16,301 nucleotides of DNA from Gammaproteobacteria bacterium (GTDB lineage: Bacteria > Pseudomonadota > Gammaproteobacteria > Arenicellales > Arenicellaceae). Shown in pieces: positions 1-6,064 of this stretch; the first letter of the stretch is position 1; each line of letters opens with the position of its first letter. The position numbers were made by a program, and so were the translations under genes. The notes below the pieces were generated by a model that did not search any database, was not told where the DNA came from, and saw only the letters and a program-made list of their open reading frames with translations. The stretch lies in the NCBI GenBank assembly GCA_030426005.1, contig JAUHZM010000036.1, positions 1 to 16,301 on the forward strand, given 5' to 3'.

Positions 1-1686
1 ATCAATATAGAGGCGTGAACCATCATCGGAGGTGGTCGCAAACGTATAGGTACCCACCTGATCCAACTTCACAAAACCCTGAAGGACCATACCGAAATCA
101 GTACCACCGTTACCGGCCAATCCGATTTGGTTGGTGGTACCAGTGGCATCTACACCGCCGTAATTATTATTAGTGCTGTTGAATGTGCCGTTGTACCGCC
201 CCCAGAAAACCACACCATTACCGGCAGAAGCTGTTACCGAAGGACCAGTCTTGGACGGATCATCTCCTTCCGCATATCCAACCTGAACTACATTACCCAT
301 TAAACGATTTGACGTCGAGGCATGCCCCCAGTCGTGCGCGGTATTATCTGCGTCAGTGACAGTTAACGCACCAAATGTCGCGGTCGTGCCTGTGTAAAAT
401 TTTGCACCCGTACCGGTCGGAATCTGTTGCGACACCGTTTCATTCGCTTGCACGACAATCGGGGTCTGCACACCGGCAGAGGTTTCCCAATTAATCGTGA
501 TCGGGTTTGGCGAAGGGTTGTACAAATAGATCAATGTCTCCGCGCCAGCTGGCGTGGAAACAGGTTCGTAATAGGTGTTACCGAGCAAGGCGTCCGGGAA
601 TAGCGTAAACCAGCGCGAAGCATACGTCGTACACTCCTGCCCGCTGAGAATATTGACTTGCACGATGTCGGAGCTAAAGATCCGCGCGCCGCCATTCATA
701 CCGGTTCCTGAACCGCCAATATCGTTTCGACCACTCACTTCAATGGTTTGACCACGATTGATAACTTGGCCATTGATATCACCGGGATCAGTGAAGTCAC
801 CGTCAGCATTCGCGTCCACTGAGACACTGGTGCCGTCGCGCGCTGCCATAATTGTGACACCAGTCCATTCAAATTCAGGCGCGCCAGAATCTTCGCCGAC
901 CGGGAGTGTAAAGCTTTCACCCCACTGAGACTGCGGAAATAACTCGAAGGCACCGGCAAACAGGGTGCCAGACTGACTGGTACCCACGTTATTAGGATCA
1001 TACGTACCAGCCCACTGGGCACGCGTCACGTTAATTGTTTCGGTGGCGAAAATACGGTCAGCGCCGTCCACGCCGTCACGAGTACGGGTACCACCACCGG
1101 TAATTGCAGCACCGGTGATTTCAACATCATTGAGCTGTGTGTCGGTATTAATTGACTCTTCAAATACCACCACCTGACCTTGTAGCAGCACATCATTGGC
1201 ATCTACCGTCACGCCCGGTGCCGCGCCGTTAGCCACATTACCGTCACCGTAGATTCGCGTAGTTGATTGAGTCGGAATATCGCCGTCTGCAATGCCCGCA
1301 ATATTCGGCTCGTAACCGTCTTCCCAGTGATCGATGACGATGATGGTGTTATTCACCCGTGCCACGAAGTCTGTCACAGAGTTCATTGGCTGGTCTGGGT
1401 TGGGCGCTGGAAATCCTGGACAGTTGGTTGTTGATGAAATTCCTTCTAAAAAGTCCTGAGCGTGATCGCCAGGCAACGGAACCAGAAACTCCTCGGATGC
1501 TGAAACGTCTTGCATCGCACCAAGGGCTACCATTGCTGACACTGCAAACGCAGTCAACAATCTATAGGGTGTTTTGGAGTTTGAATCGACATCACGGCGT
1601 AACGCAGAAGCACGTGATACGCCCGCAGCATTTACTCTACCCGCGCGATTGCGCGCGAGCTCCAACCCGTTTTGAACTCTTTTCAT
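1..1686 (-). CDS. Large secreted surface protein with PA14-like domain (N-terminal part, runs off window)
   Basis: An open frame runs from an ATG at 1686 to the left edge, 562 codons without a stop; the C-terminus lies outside the window. GGTGGG lies about 8 nt before the ATG. Residues 1-40 are an unusually long basic n-region, 42-58 are hydrophobic, and a signal-peptidase I site fits after VSA (residue 63). Then comes a long Asp/Gly/Thr-rich beta-type region with the motifs DHWEDGYEP, TRIYGDG, SRWFTLFP and LIYLYNPSPNP. From memory these recur at the N-terminus of large secreted bacterial proteins. From about residue 489 the pattern GVVFWGRYNGTF ... GTYTFATTSDDGSRLYID is typical of the start of a PA14 domain, a beta-barrel often linked to carbohydrate binding. 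Role is probably extracellular adhesion or glycan binding (inference). Export and PA14 are well supported; the precise function is unknown. Confidence 0.8.
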   Translation of the reverse strand, partial: MKRVQNGLELARNRAGRVNAAGVSRASALRRDVDSNSKTPYRLLTAFAVSAMVALGAMQDVSASEEFLVPLPGDHAQDFLEGISSTTNCPGFPAPNPDQPMNSVTDFVARVNNTIIVIDHWEDGYEPNIAGIADGDIPTQSTTRIYGDGNVANGAAPGVTVDANDVLLQGQVVVFEESINTDTQLNDVEITGAAITGGGTRTRDGVDGADRIFATETINVTRAQWAGTYDPNNVGTSQSGTLFAGAFELFPQSQWGESFTLPVGEDSGAPEFEWTGVTIMAARDGTSVSVDANADGDFTDPGDINGQVINRGQTIEVSGRNDIGGSGTGMNGGARIFSSDIVQVNILSGQECTTYASRWFTLFPDALLGNTYYEPVSTPAGAETLIYLYNPSPNPITINWETSAGVQTPIVVQANETVSQQIPTGTGAKFYTGTTATFGALTVTDADNTAHDWGHASTSNRLMGNVVQVGYAEGDDPSKTGPSVTASAGNGVVFWGRYNGTFNSTNNNYGGVDATGTTNQIGLAGNGGTDFGMVLQGFVKLDQVGTYTFATTSDDGSRLYID

Positions 1687-2207
1687 CTGAAAACCCACCG
1701 TTCTCGGCAGCTAAATTGTGATAGCCCAAGAGAGCGCACTTCTTCGGACGCACACGCCACCAACGAAGCCTGGTGCTACGTGCTGATCTGAAGAAATGGA
1801 GAATGCAAGCGAACGCCAAGCCAGATTAAGACTTAGAACGTTTTTAATGAAGAAGTGAAACTGTGCGAAACTGACGCAGCCGAACGCACTATTCTGGCAA
1901 TCAACGACATGCCAGAGGTTATGCGAACCCCAACACTCTTGCTATTCAACAACCCTCAAGTAAGTAAAGGCAACCCATGGGAGTGCCTACACCCAGTGCG
2001 AGTCCTAAGCAAGTACCAACCAAGCTTTATGATCCCCACACCATTACCCAATGTATCCCTGCATCCACTACTGACATCACATACCAGTCCCCCCGCAGAA
2101 ACACATCCCATATTCTGGTCTAGTTCACGCAACCAACCGCCTAAACTCAATAAGCACTAAGTCTCATTGTTGACCAGTATTGATAGCCGAAAATCATTCC
2201 CAAACGC

Positions 2208-2242
2208 TCCTGCAATTGAGTTAAAAATAAAAGCTTGCAGGA
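2208..2242. repeat. Inverted repeat, 8-bp arms
   Basis: TCCTGCAA (2208-2215) and TTGCAGGA (2235-2242) are perfect complements around a 19-nt A-rich loop. On the minus strand it would fold about 20 nt into the transcript from the promoter at 2267-2275. There is no T-run after the stem, so it is not a standard terminator. Confidence 0.5.
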
Positions 2243-2266
2243 ACAACAAAAATCGACTACGGCAGA

Positions 2267-2275
2267 ATTATACCA
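2267..2275 (-). promoter_or_regulatory. Extended -10 sigma70-type promoter
   Basis: Read on the minus strand the site is TGGTATAAT: a perfect TATAAT with the upstream TG of an extended -10. The hexamer 17 bp further up (TTTTTA, 2290-2295) matches the -35 consensus at only 3 of 6 positions, as is common with extended -10 promoters. The start of transcription would be near 2260, leading toward the PA14-like gene 574 nt away. It could instead drive a small RNA. Confidence 0.5.
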
Positions 2276-2329
2276 AAATCCACAAAACTTAAAAAGCGTT
2301 TGAAACCAGTCAAACCGAATTTAATGTTT

Positions 2330-2352
2330 AAAAATCAACCAATTCGGTGGTT
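2330..2352 (-). terminator. Probable weak terminator of fba
   Basis: On the minus strand, about 40 nt after the fba stop, AACCA (2352-2348) can pair with TGGTT (2341-2337) across a 6-nt loop, followed by GA and five T (2334-2330). The 5-bp stem is short. A competing 8-bp pairing (2314-2321 with 2341-2348) overlaps it. Confidence 0.4.
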
Positions 2353-2389
2353 TTTGCGGCCTTTGACCGACTTACATCAAAACATATTG

Positions 2390-3460
2390 CTAGCGATTTC
2401 GCCCAATACACTTCAAATCCGCAAATGATTTTTCTAGGCGGGCAACGAAGTATTCTTCTGCCTTGCGCAGCATTTTACGTGGATCGTAGTACTTTTTGTT
2501 CGGTAAATCGTCTCCGTCCGGATTTCCGATTTGCGTCGCGAGATAGCCCTGATACTCCGAGAAATAATCACGCAAGCCGCAGTTGAAAGCCCATTGCATA
2601 TCGGTATCGAGGTTCATCTTAATAACCCCGTAGTCAATCGATAAGCTGATGTCTTTTTCGGATGAGCCAGAGCCCCCATGAAACACAAAGCTCACCGGCT
2701 TCTCGCCACTGCGGCCAATTTTATCCGCCACATAATTCTGTGAATTTTTTAGAATCTCCACAGACAACTTCACATTCCCTGGCTTGTACACACCGTGCAC
2801 ATTCCCAAAGGCGGCGGCCACCGTAAAATTAGGGCTAATTTTACTTAGTCGCTCGTAGGCGTAGTACACATCGTGCGGATGCGTGTACAGCTTACTACTG
2901 TCTACTTCAGAGTTATCGACGCCATCTTCTTCACCACCAGTGATACCCAGCTCGATTTCCAACCCGACATCAATTTTGCTCATGCGAGTTAGGTATTTCT
3001 CGCAGATTTCAATGTTTTCTTCCAGCGACTCTTCCGACAAATCCAGCATGTGTGAACTAAACAGGGGTCGACCAAATTGCTCATAATATTTTTCTTGATA
3101 ATCAAGTAGATGGTCTATCCAGGAAATATTAGATAAAGAACAATGATCGGTATGCAAAATCGCGGAAACACCGTACATTTCAGCCAACTGATGCACGTGA
3201 TGCGCGGCCGACAGACAGCCAGCTGCGGAGGCTTGCAAGTTATCATTCGGCAAGCTCTTGCCGGCATAAAAGTGACCACCACCAAATGACAATTGCACGA
3301 TCACTGGCGATTCTACTTTTGCCGCGGTTTCTAGTATGCCGTTGACCGTACTGGTACCCACGGCATTGACACCTGGTAAGGCATAGCCATTAGCTTTGGC
3401 ATCCTCGTAGACGTCAATTAATTCCTGACCATACAACACGCCGGCACGAAACTTACTCAT
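2390..3460 (-). CDS. fba: Fructose-bisphosphate aldolase, class II (subclass IIA)
   Basis: A cytoplasmic zinc aldolase that splits fructose 1,6-bisphosphate into dihydroxyacetone phosphate and glyceraldehyde 3-phosphate in glycolysis, and runs in reverse in gluconeogenesis. The 356 residues match E. coli FbaA (about 359) from end to end. Visible landmarks: HTDHC with the catalytic Asp105 and zinc ligand His106, SSHMLDLSEE (135-144), LEIELG with Glu170, TGGEEDGVDN (174-183), zinc ligands His222 (in GNVHGVYKPGN) and His261 (in FHGGSGS), and the phosphate/substrate loop KMNLDTD (281-287). The residue offsets between these sites agree with the E. coli enzyme. The ATG at 3460 has GAGGAG about 10 nt upstream. 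It stands alone: gap, pgk and pyk, its frequent neighbours, are not in the window. Confidence 0.97.
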   Translation of the reverse strand: MSKFRAGVLYGQELIDVYEDAKANGYALPGVNAVGTSTVNGILETAAKVESPVIVQLSFGGGHFYAGKSLPNDNLQASAAGCLSAAHHVHQLAEMYGVSAILHTDHCSLSNISWIDHLLDYQEKYYEQFGRPLFSSHMLDLSEESLEENIEICEKYLTRMSKIDVGLEIELGITGGEEDGVDNSEVDSSKLYTHPHDVYYAYERLSKISPNFTVAAAFGNVHGVYKPGNVKLSVEILKNSQNYVADKIGRSGEKPVSFVFHGGSGSSEKDISLSIDYGVIKMNLDTDMQWAFNCGLRDYFSEYQGYLATQIGNPDGDDLPNKKYYDPRKMLRKAEEYFVARLEKSFADLKCIGRNR

Positions 3461-3533
3461 GCTTAACTCTCCTCAAATCTGGATTCGCTTTCGGCCGCTG
3501 TGTGCACAAGCATTTTTGCGCGACCGCCCTCTC

Positions 3534-3552
3534 GAGCGTATTGTAAACGCTC
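3534..3552. promoter_or_regulatory. Palindrome over the fba -10, candidate operator
   Basis: GAGCGT (3534-3539) and ACGCTC (3547-3552) are perfect 6-bp arms around a 7-nt AT-rich spacer. The spacer contains the candidate -10 of fba. A dimeric regulator bound here would block RNA polymerase. It could equally be a small hairpin at the start of the mRNA. No known operator consensus was recognised. Confidence 0.35.
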
Positions 3553-3569
3553 ATCGAAATAAATGTCGG
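3540..3569 (-). promoter_or_regulatory. Candidate sigma70 promoter of fba
   Basis: On the minus strand: -35 CCGACA (3569-3564, 4 of 6 consensus), an 18-bp spacer, and -10 TACAAT (3545-3540, 5 of 6). Transcription would begin near 3533, giving a leader of about 73 nt before the fba ATG. Confidence 0.4.
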
Positions 3570-3640
3570 CTTATTCCATCCACAAGGATAATTTTGAATA
3601 TTGGCTAAGTGCCTAGACGCAGAACCAGAAACAGGTTGCT

Positions 3641-3680
3641 CAACAACGCTGACCTCTTAATCGCAAGGTCAGCGTTGTTG
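3641..3680. repeat. Perfect 15-bp inverted repeat (strong hairpin)
   Basis: Arm 3641-3655 (CAACAACGCTGACCT) and arm 3666-3680 are perfect complements around a 10-nt loop. No T-run follows on either strand, and no gene ends nearby in an orientation that needs a terminator, since the flanking genes diverge. Confidence 0.85.
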
Positions 3681-3685
3681 GACTA

Positions 3686-3731
3686 GGTCCCTCTTCCTTG
3701 GGGGGGAGGAGAGAGGAGGAGAAGAGGAACC
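3686..3731. repeat. 30-nt homopurine tract with mirror repeat, flanked by an imperfect inverted repeat
   Basis: Positions 3700-3729 are all purine on the plus strand, beginning with seven G. Within it, 3705-3719 reads the same forwards and backwards (a mirror repeat, GGAGGAGAGAGGAGG), a layout able to form intramolecular triplex DNA. GGTCCCTCTTC (3686-3696) and GAAGAGGAACC (3721-3731) are complementary at 10 of 11 positions and enclose the tract. The tract holds several Shine-Dalgarno-like GGAGG copies, yet no start codon follows at a usable distance. Confidence 0.75.
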
Positions 3732-3740
3732 CGTACTACA

Positions 3741-3780
3741 CCCGAAGCTGAATTTTCTGAGTCAGATCATTCGCTTCGGG
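3741..3780. repeat. Compound inverted repeat (long interrupted hairpin)
   Basis: Three nested pairings share one axis: CCCGAAGC (3741-3748) with GCTTCGGG (3773-3780), GAAT (3750-3753) with ATTC (3769-3772), and TCTGA (3756-3760) with TCAGA (3762-3766) around a single G. Together they give 17 bp, broken by a bulge and a 2-by-2 internal loop. No T-run follows on either strand. Confidence 0.75.
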
Positions 3781-3947
3781 GACGAATATACTGGTCGGCC
3801 TGTTTGGCGGCGACTAACTAAGTGCGTCTACATAAATTTATACGCTCGCCACCCACTAATTTCAGTGTTTGAAAATCGTCACCTAGCGGTTCCTCTGGCG
3901 TATTCGGTATACTTCTCGCGCTTCACTAACCTTTATCATGGAAAGAA

Positions 3948-4703
3948 ATGAATAAAAAACTCATCACCAATCTTCTGTTTGGCGCGCTTATCTTTGCATG
4001 TGCACCAACCCTTGCTTACGAGGCGCCCTTGACCGAGACCACCCCATCGATCGATGGCCGCGCTAGTGACCCTGCTTGGCAACTGGCGGAATGGGCACCG
4101 ATTGATCAAATAATTCTAGGTGAGACACCGAGCACCGAGGATTTTCAGGGGCGATACAAAGTCGTTTGGACCCAGAGCAAACTATATCTACTGGCAGAAA
4201 TCACCGACGATGTCATCATTGATACGCACCCAGACCCATTGGATTCCTACTGGGACGATGACACGCTTGAAGTCTTTATTGATGAAGACAAGTCGGGCGG
4301 CAACCACCTTGCCAGCTACAATGCGTTTGCGTACCACATTGCGCTGGACAATCAATCGGTCGATTTTAATAGCGACGGGAAACCGCGCACACTAAACGAC
4401 CACGTAACCAGCAGCTGGAAACGCAGCGAGGAAAGCGGTAACAAAATTATTTGGGAAGCAGCGATCAGCATTTACCCAGATACATTCACTGACACCGACA
4501 ACAAAGCAAATCCAGTCAAACTTCAAACCGGTAAAAAGCTGGGGTTTATGCTGGCTTATTGTGACAGCGATGGCTTCTCAGGACGAGAACACTTTATTGG
4601 TTCGCACGACGTCGAACCCGTTAATGGCGACAAAAACCGAGGTTATATTGATGCCAGCGTATTCGGTACGCTAACCCTGGTTAAGTCGCTAAGCGCAAAA
4701 TAA
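3948..4703 (+). CDS. Secreted CBM9-like carbohydrate-binding protein
   Basis: 251 residues. Residues 1-23 are a clear Sec signal peptide (MNKK, hydrophobic core, cleavage after TLA), so the mature protein is periplasmic or secreted. The rest is one domain of carbohydrate-binding family 9 / DOMON-like type. Seen in order: PSIDGRASDPAW (33-44), the usual opening of this fold; VVWTQSKLYLLAEITDD (72-88); YWDDDTLEVFIDEDKSGG (101-118), the family's acidic strand; and GREHFIGSH (212-220) near the end. Family 9 modules bind the ends of sugar chains and are often attached to glycanases, but no catalytic domain is present here. GGAAAG lies just before the ATG. It is followed on the same strand by the S12-like lipoprotein. 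The sugar bound cannot be told. Confidence 0.85.
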   Translation: MNKKLITNLLFGALIFACAPTLAYEAPLTETTPSIDGRASDPAWQLAEWAPIDQIILGETPSTEDFQGRYKVVWTQSKLYLLAEITDDVIIDTHPDPLDSYWDDDTLEVFIDEDKSGGNHLASYNAFAYHIALDNQSVDFNSDGKPRTLNDHVTSSWKRSEESGNKIIWEAAISIYPDTFTDTDNKANPVKLQTGKKLGFMLAYCDSDGFSGREHFIGSHDVEPVNGDKNRGYIDASVFGTLTLVKSLSAK

Positions 4704-4720
4704 GCCGCAAACAGTGATAC

Positions 4721-4764
4721 CCAGCTTCACGCCATGCTCGCTTGGGCATCCCGTGTGAAGCTGG
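4721..4764 (+). terminator. Large hairpin after the CBM9 gene, terminator-like but without a T-run
   Basis: CCAGCTTCAC (4721-4730) pairs perfectly with GTGAAGCTGG (4755-4764), extended inward by G-T and C-G pairs and an inner ATGC/GCAT stem (4734-4737 with 4746-4749). It lies 18 nt past the stop codon. The missing T-run argues against intrinsic termination; it may act as an RNA-stabilising 3' end or a pause site. Confidence 0.45.
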
Positions 4765-4782
4765 TAGTATAAACAGTTAACC

Positions 4783-4807
4783 ATACCCTACTCTGACAAT
4801 ACCCTAC
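4783..4807 (+). repeat. Tandem direct repeat upstream of the S12-like lipoprotein gene
   Basis: ATACCCTAC occurs at 4783-4791 and again at 4799-4807, with a 16-bp period, ending 5 nt before the GGAGG ribosome-binding site. It may be a pair of regulator half-sites or chance; no matching promoter hexamers were found. Confidence 0.4.
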
Positions 4808-4827
4808 CCACTTGGAGGTTGTTCCCC

Positions 4828-5979
4828 ATGCCAACTTACCATCGTCAGTTGTTGAAGCGCGCAGGATTTCGCCAGCACATACGACACTCTCTATCCATTC
4901 TGGCAGGCCTATTGATTCTATCGGGCTGCGAGCCAGAAGGTAAAAAGACCATTGAAAGCTTTAATGACATTCCCGCATTCCTGAAACAGCACAAGATCCC
5001 ATCGGTCAGCGTGGCTATCATCGAAGATTTCAAAATTAAAAGGGTGATCACTATCGGTGAGAGCAACAGCGCATCCAACCTTGAAGCGACCGACACAACC
5101 TTATACCAGCTTGGGTCTGTAAGTCAGTCACTCACGGCTGTGGCCATGATGAAGGCACTGCAAGATCTTCAAATTAGCCCCAATGCCGACATTAACACCA
5201 TTCTTAAATCATGGCGTTTAGTCGAGGACCGTTATGAGAGTGAGCACCGAATTTCACCAGAAATGTTGTTGAGCCATACTGCTGGGACCAACATCACCGT
5301 GTACGGAGGCTATCCGCACGGCAGCAAACTACCGACCATTCGGCAGATTCTAAATGGCCAAACACCGAATAACGACCCGTCCGTCATCATGAATGGCACA
5401 CCCAAGGTGTATAGCTATTCTGCAGGTGGTTACTCTGTTATTCAGCAAGCACTGATGGATTTGCGTAGCACCTCCTTCGCCAACGCCCTAGACACGTCGA
5501 TATTCAAACCGCTGGGCATGAGTAATACGAGTTTTGAACTCCCGTTACCGCAGCACCTTTTGCGTCGCGCCAGCGTCGGCCACACTAAGCTCGGCGCACC
5601 GCTCAGAGAAAAGCATTTCGATTACCCCGAGCTTGCTGCTGCTGGGGGCTGGAGCACCGCCGAGAACTTAGCTCGGTTTGTCGTCGAGATCCAGAATGCA
5701 CTGCGTGGTGCGTCAGCGATTGGCCTAAGTCGCGAATCAGCCAACGAATTGATGACACCAATCGCGTATCAATACGCACTGGGCTTTGACATTGAAAAAC
5801 ACGGCAAACACGCCTACTTTACTAATGGCGGCGCGAATCAAGGCTTCCAAACCTTGATCAAAGGGCACATGTCTGCAGGCATGGGCGTGGCAATCATGAC
5901 CAACTCAGATAACGGCTTCCATGTGATTACGCAACTGGCTCAATTCATTGCCGAAGAAGAGGCCTGGCCAGGTTACTGA
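4828..5979 (+). CDS. Lipoprotein of the beta-lactamase / S12 serine-hydrolase fold with substituted active-site motifs
   Basis: 383 residues. The ATG at 4828 is chosen because GGAGG (4814-4818) sits 9 nt before it; an in-frame TTG at 4819 abuts the GGAGG. A hydrophobic segment (21-32) ends in the lipobox LSGC (Cys34), followed by Glu, so an outer-membrane lipoprotein is likely. The fold is shown by LGSVSQSLTAVAMM (95-108), LLSHTAGT (147-154), YSYSAGGYSVIQQAL (195-209), IFKPLGMSNTSF (225-236) and AGGWSTAENLARF (272-284). In the SxxK motif the nucleophile Ser97 is present but the lysine is Gln100. The second motif (usually YxN) is Tyr197-Ser-Ala199, and the third (HxG or KTG) is Asn333-Gly-Gly335. 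It may therefore be weakly active, use another mechanism, or only bind. Family members include D,D-peptidases, esterases and beta-lactamases. Confidence 0.85.
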   Translation: MPTYHRQLLKRAGFRQHIRHSLSILAGLLILSGCEPEGKKTIESFNDIPAFLKQHKIPSVSVAIIEDFKIKRVITIGESNSASNLEATDTTLYQLGSVSQSLTAVAMMKALQDLQISPNADINTILKSWRLVEDRYESEHRISPEMLLSHTAGTNITVYGGYPHGSKLPTIRQILNGQTPNNDPSVIMNGTPKVYSYSAGGYSVIQQALMDLRSTSFANALDTSIFKPLGMSNTSFELPLPQHLLRRASVGHTKLGAPLREKHFDYPELAAAGGWSTAENLARFVVEIQNALRGASAIGLSRESANELMTPIAYQYALGFDIEKHGKHAYFTNGGANQGFQTLIKGHMSAGMGVAIMTNSDNGFHVITQLAQFIAEEEAWPGY

Positions 5980-6007
5980 TCTACCTATACTAAACCGTAC
6001 GATGCAT

Positions 6008-6043
6008 AAAAAAGGCGCTGTCGACAACGACAGCGCCTTTTTT
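6008..6043. terminator. Bidirectional intrinsic terminator between convergent genes
   Basis: A perfect 16-bp stem (6008-6023 with 6028-6043) closes a 4-nt ACAA loop. It has a GC-rich core, GGCGCTGTCG, and runs of six A and six or more T at its ends, so it works on both strands. It lies 28 nt after the lipoprotein stop and 22 nt after the TonB-receptor stop. Confidence 0.96.
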
Positions 6044-6064
6044 GTTTTAGTGAATCTGAGTCGG

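Larger units (their letters stand above)
1687..2389. other. 703-bp non-coding stretch between fba and the PA14-like protein gene
   Basis: No convincing gene is present. Two small frames (plus 1855-2160, minus 1956-2150) lack a ribosome-binding site and recognisable sequence. The stretch holds a probable fba terminator at its right end, an extended -10 promoter (2267-2275) reading left, and an inverted repeat (2208-2242). I found no promoter with good hexamers close to the ATG at 1686, so the PA14-like gene may be transcribed with a leader of roughly 570 nt. No known riboswitch class was recognised. Confidence 0.6.
3461..3947. other. 487-bp divergent non-coding region (fba / CBM9 protein)
   Basis: It separates two divergent genes and contains no credible gene. 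From left to right it holds the fba ribosome-binding site, a candidate fba promoter overlapped by a palindrome (3534-3569), a 15-bp perfect inverted repeat (3641-3680), a 30-nt purine tract within an imperfect inverted repeat (3686-3731) and a compound hairpin (3741-3780). Toward the CBM9 gene there is a TATACT at 3908-3913 that could be a -10, but no acceptable -35 at 16-18 bp, so that promoter is uncertain. Confidence 0.6.

Noticed and set aside
735..1022. 95-codon minus-strand frame inside the PA14-like gene
   Set aside because: It is in another frame of the same strand; the correct frame stays open from 1686 to position 1 and has clear family motifs.
1956..2150. 64-codon minus-strand frame that could be a leader peptide for the PA14-like gene
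   Set aside because: It needs a TTG start with no ribosome-binding site, and shows no signal peptide or family motif.
1855..2160. 101-codon plus-strand frame in the fba/PA14 intergenic region
   Set aside because: It starts with GTG, has no clear ribosome-binding site and no recognisable domain, and its Pro/Ser/Thr-rich composition looks like translated non-coding sequence.
3700..3729. Ribosome-binding site of an unlisted gene, given its GGAGG copies
   Set aside because: No ATG, GTG or TTG opening a meaningful frame follows within a usable distance.
4819..4827. Upstream TTG start for the S12-like lipoprotein
   Set aside because: The GGAGG directly abuts the TTG, leaving no spacing, whereas it is ideally placed for the ATG at 4828.
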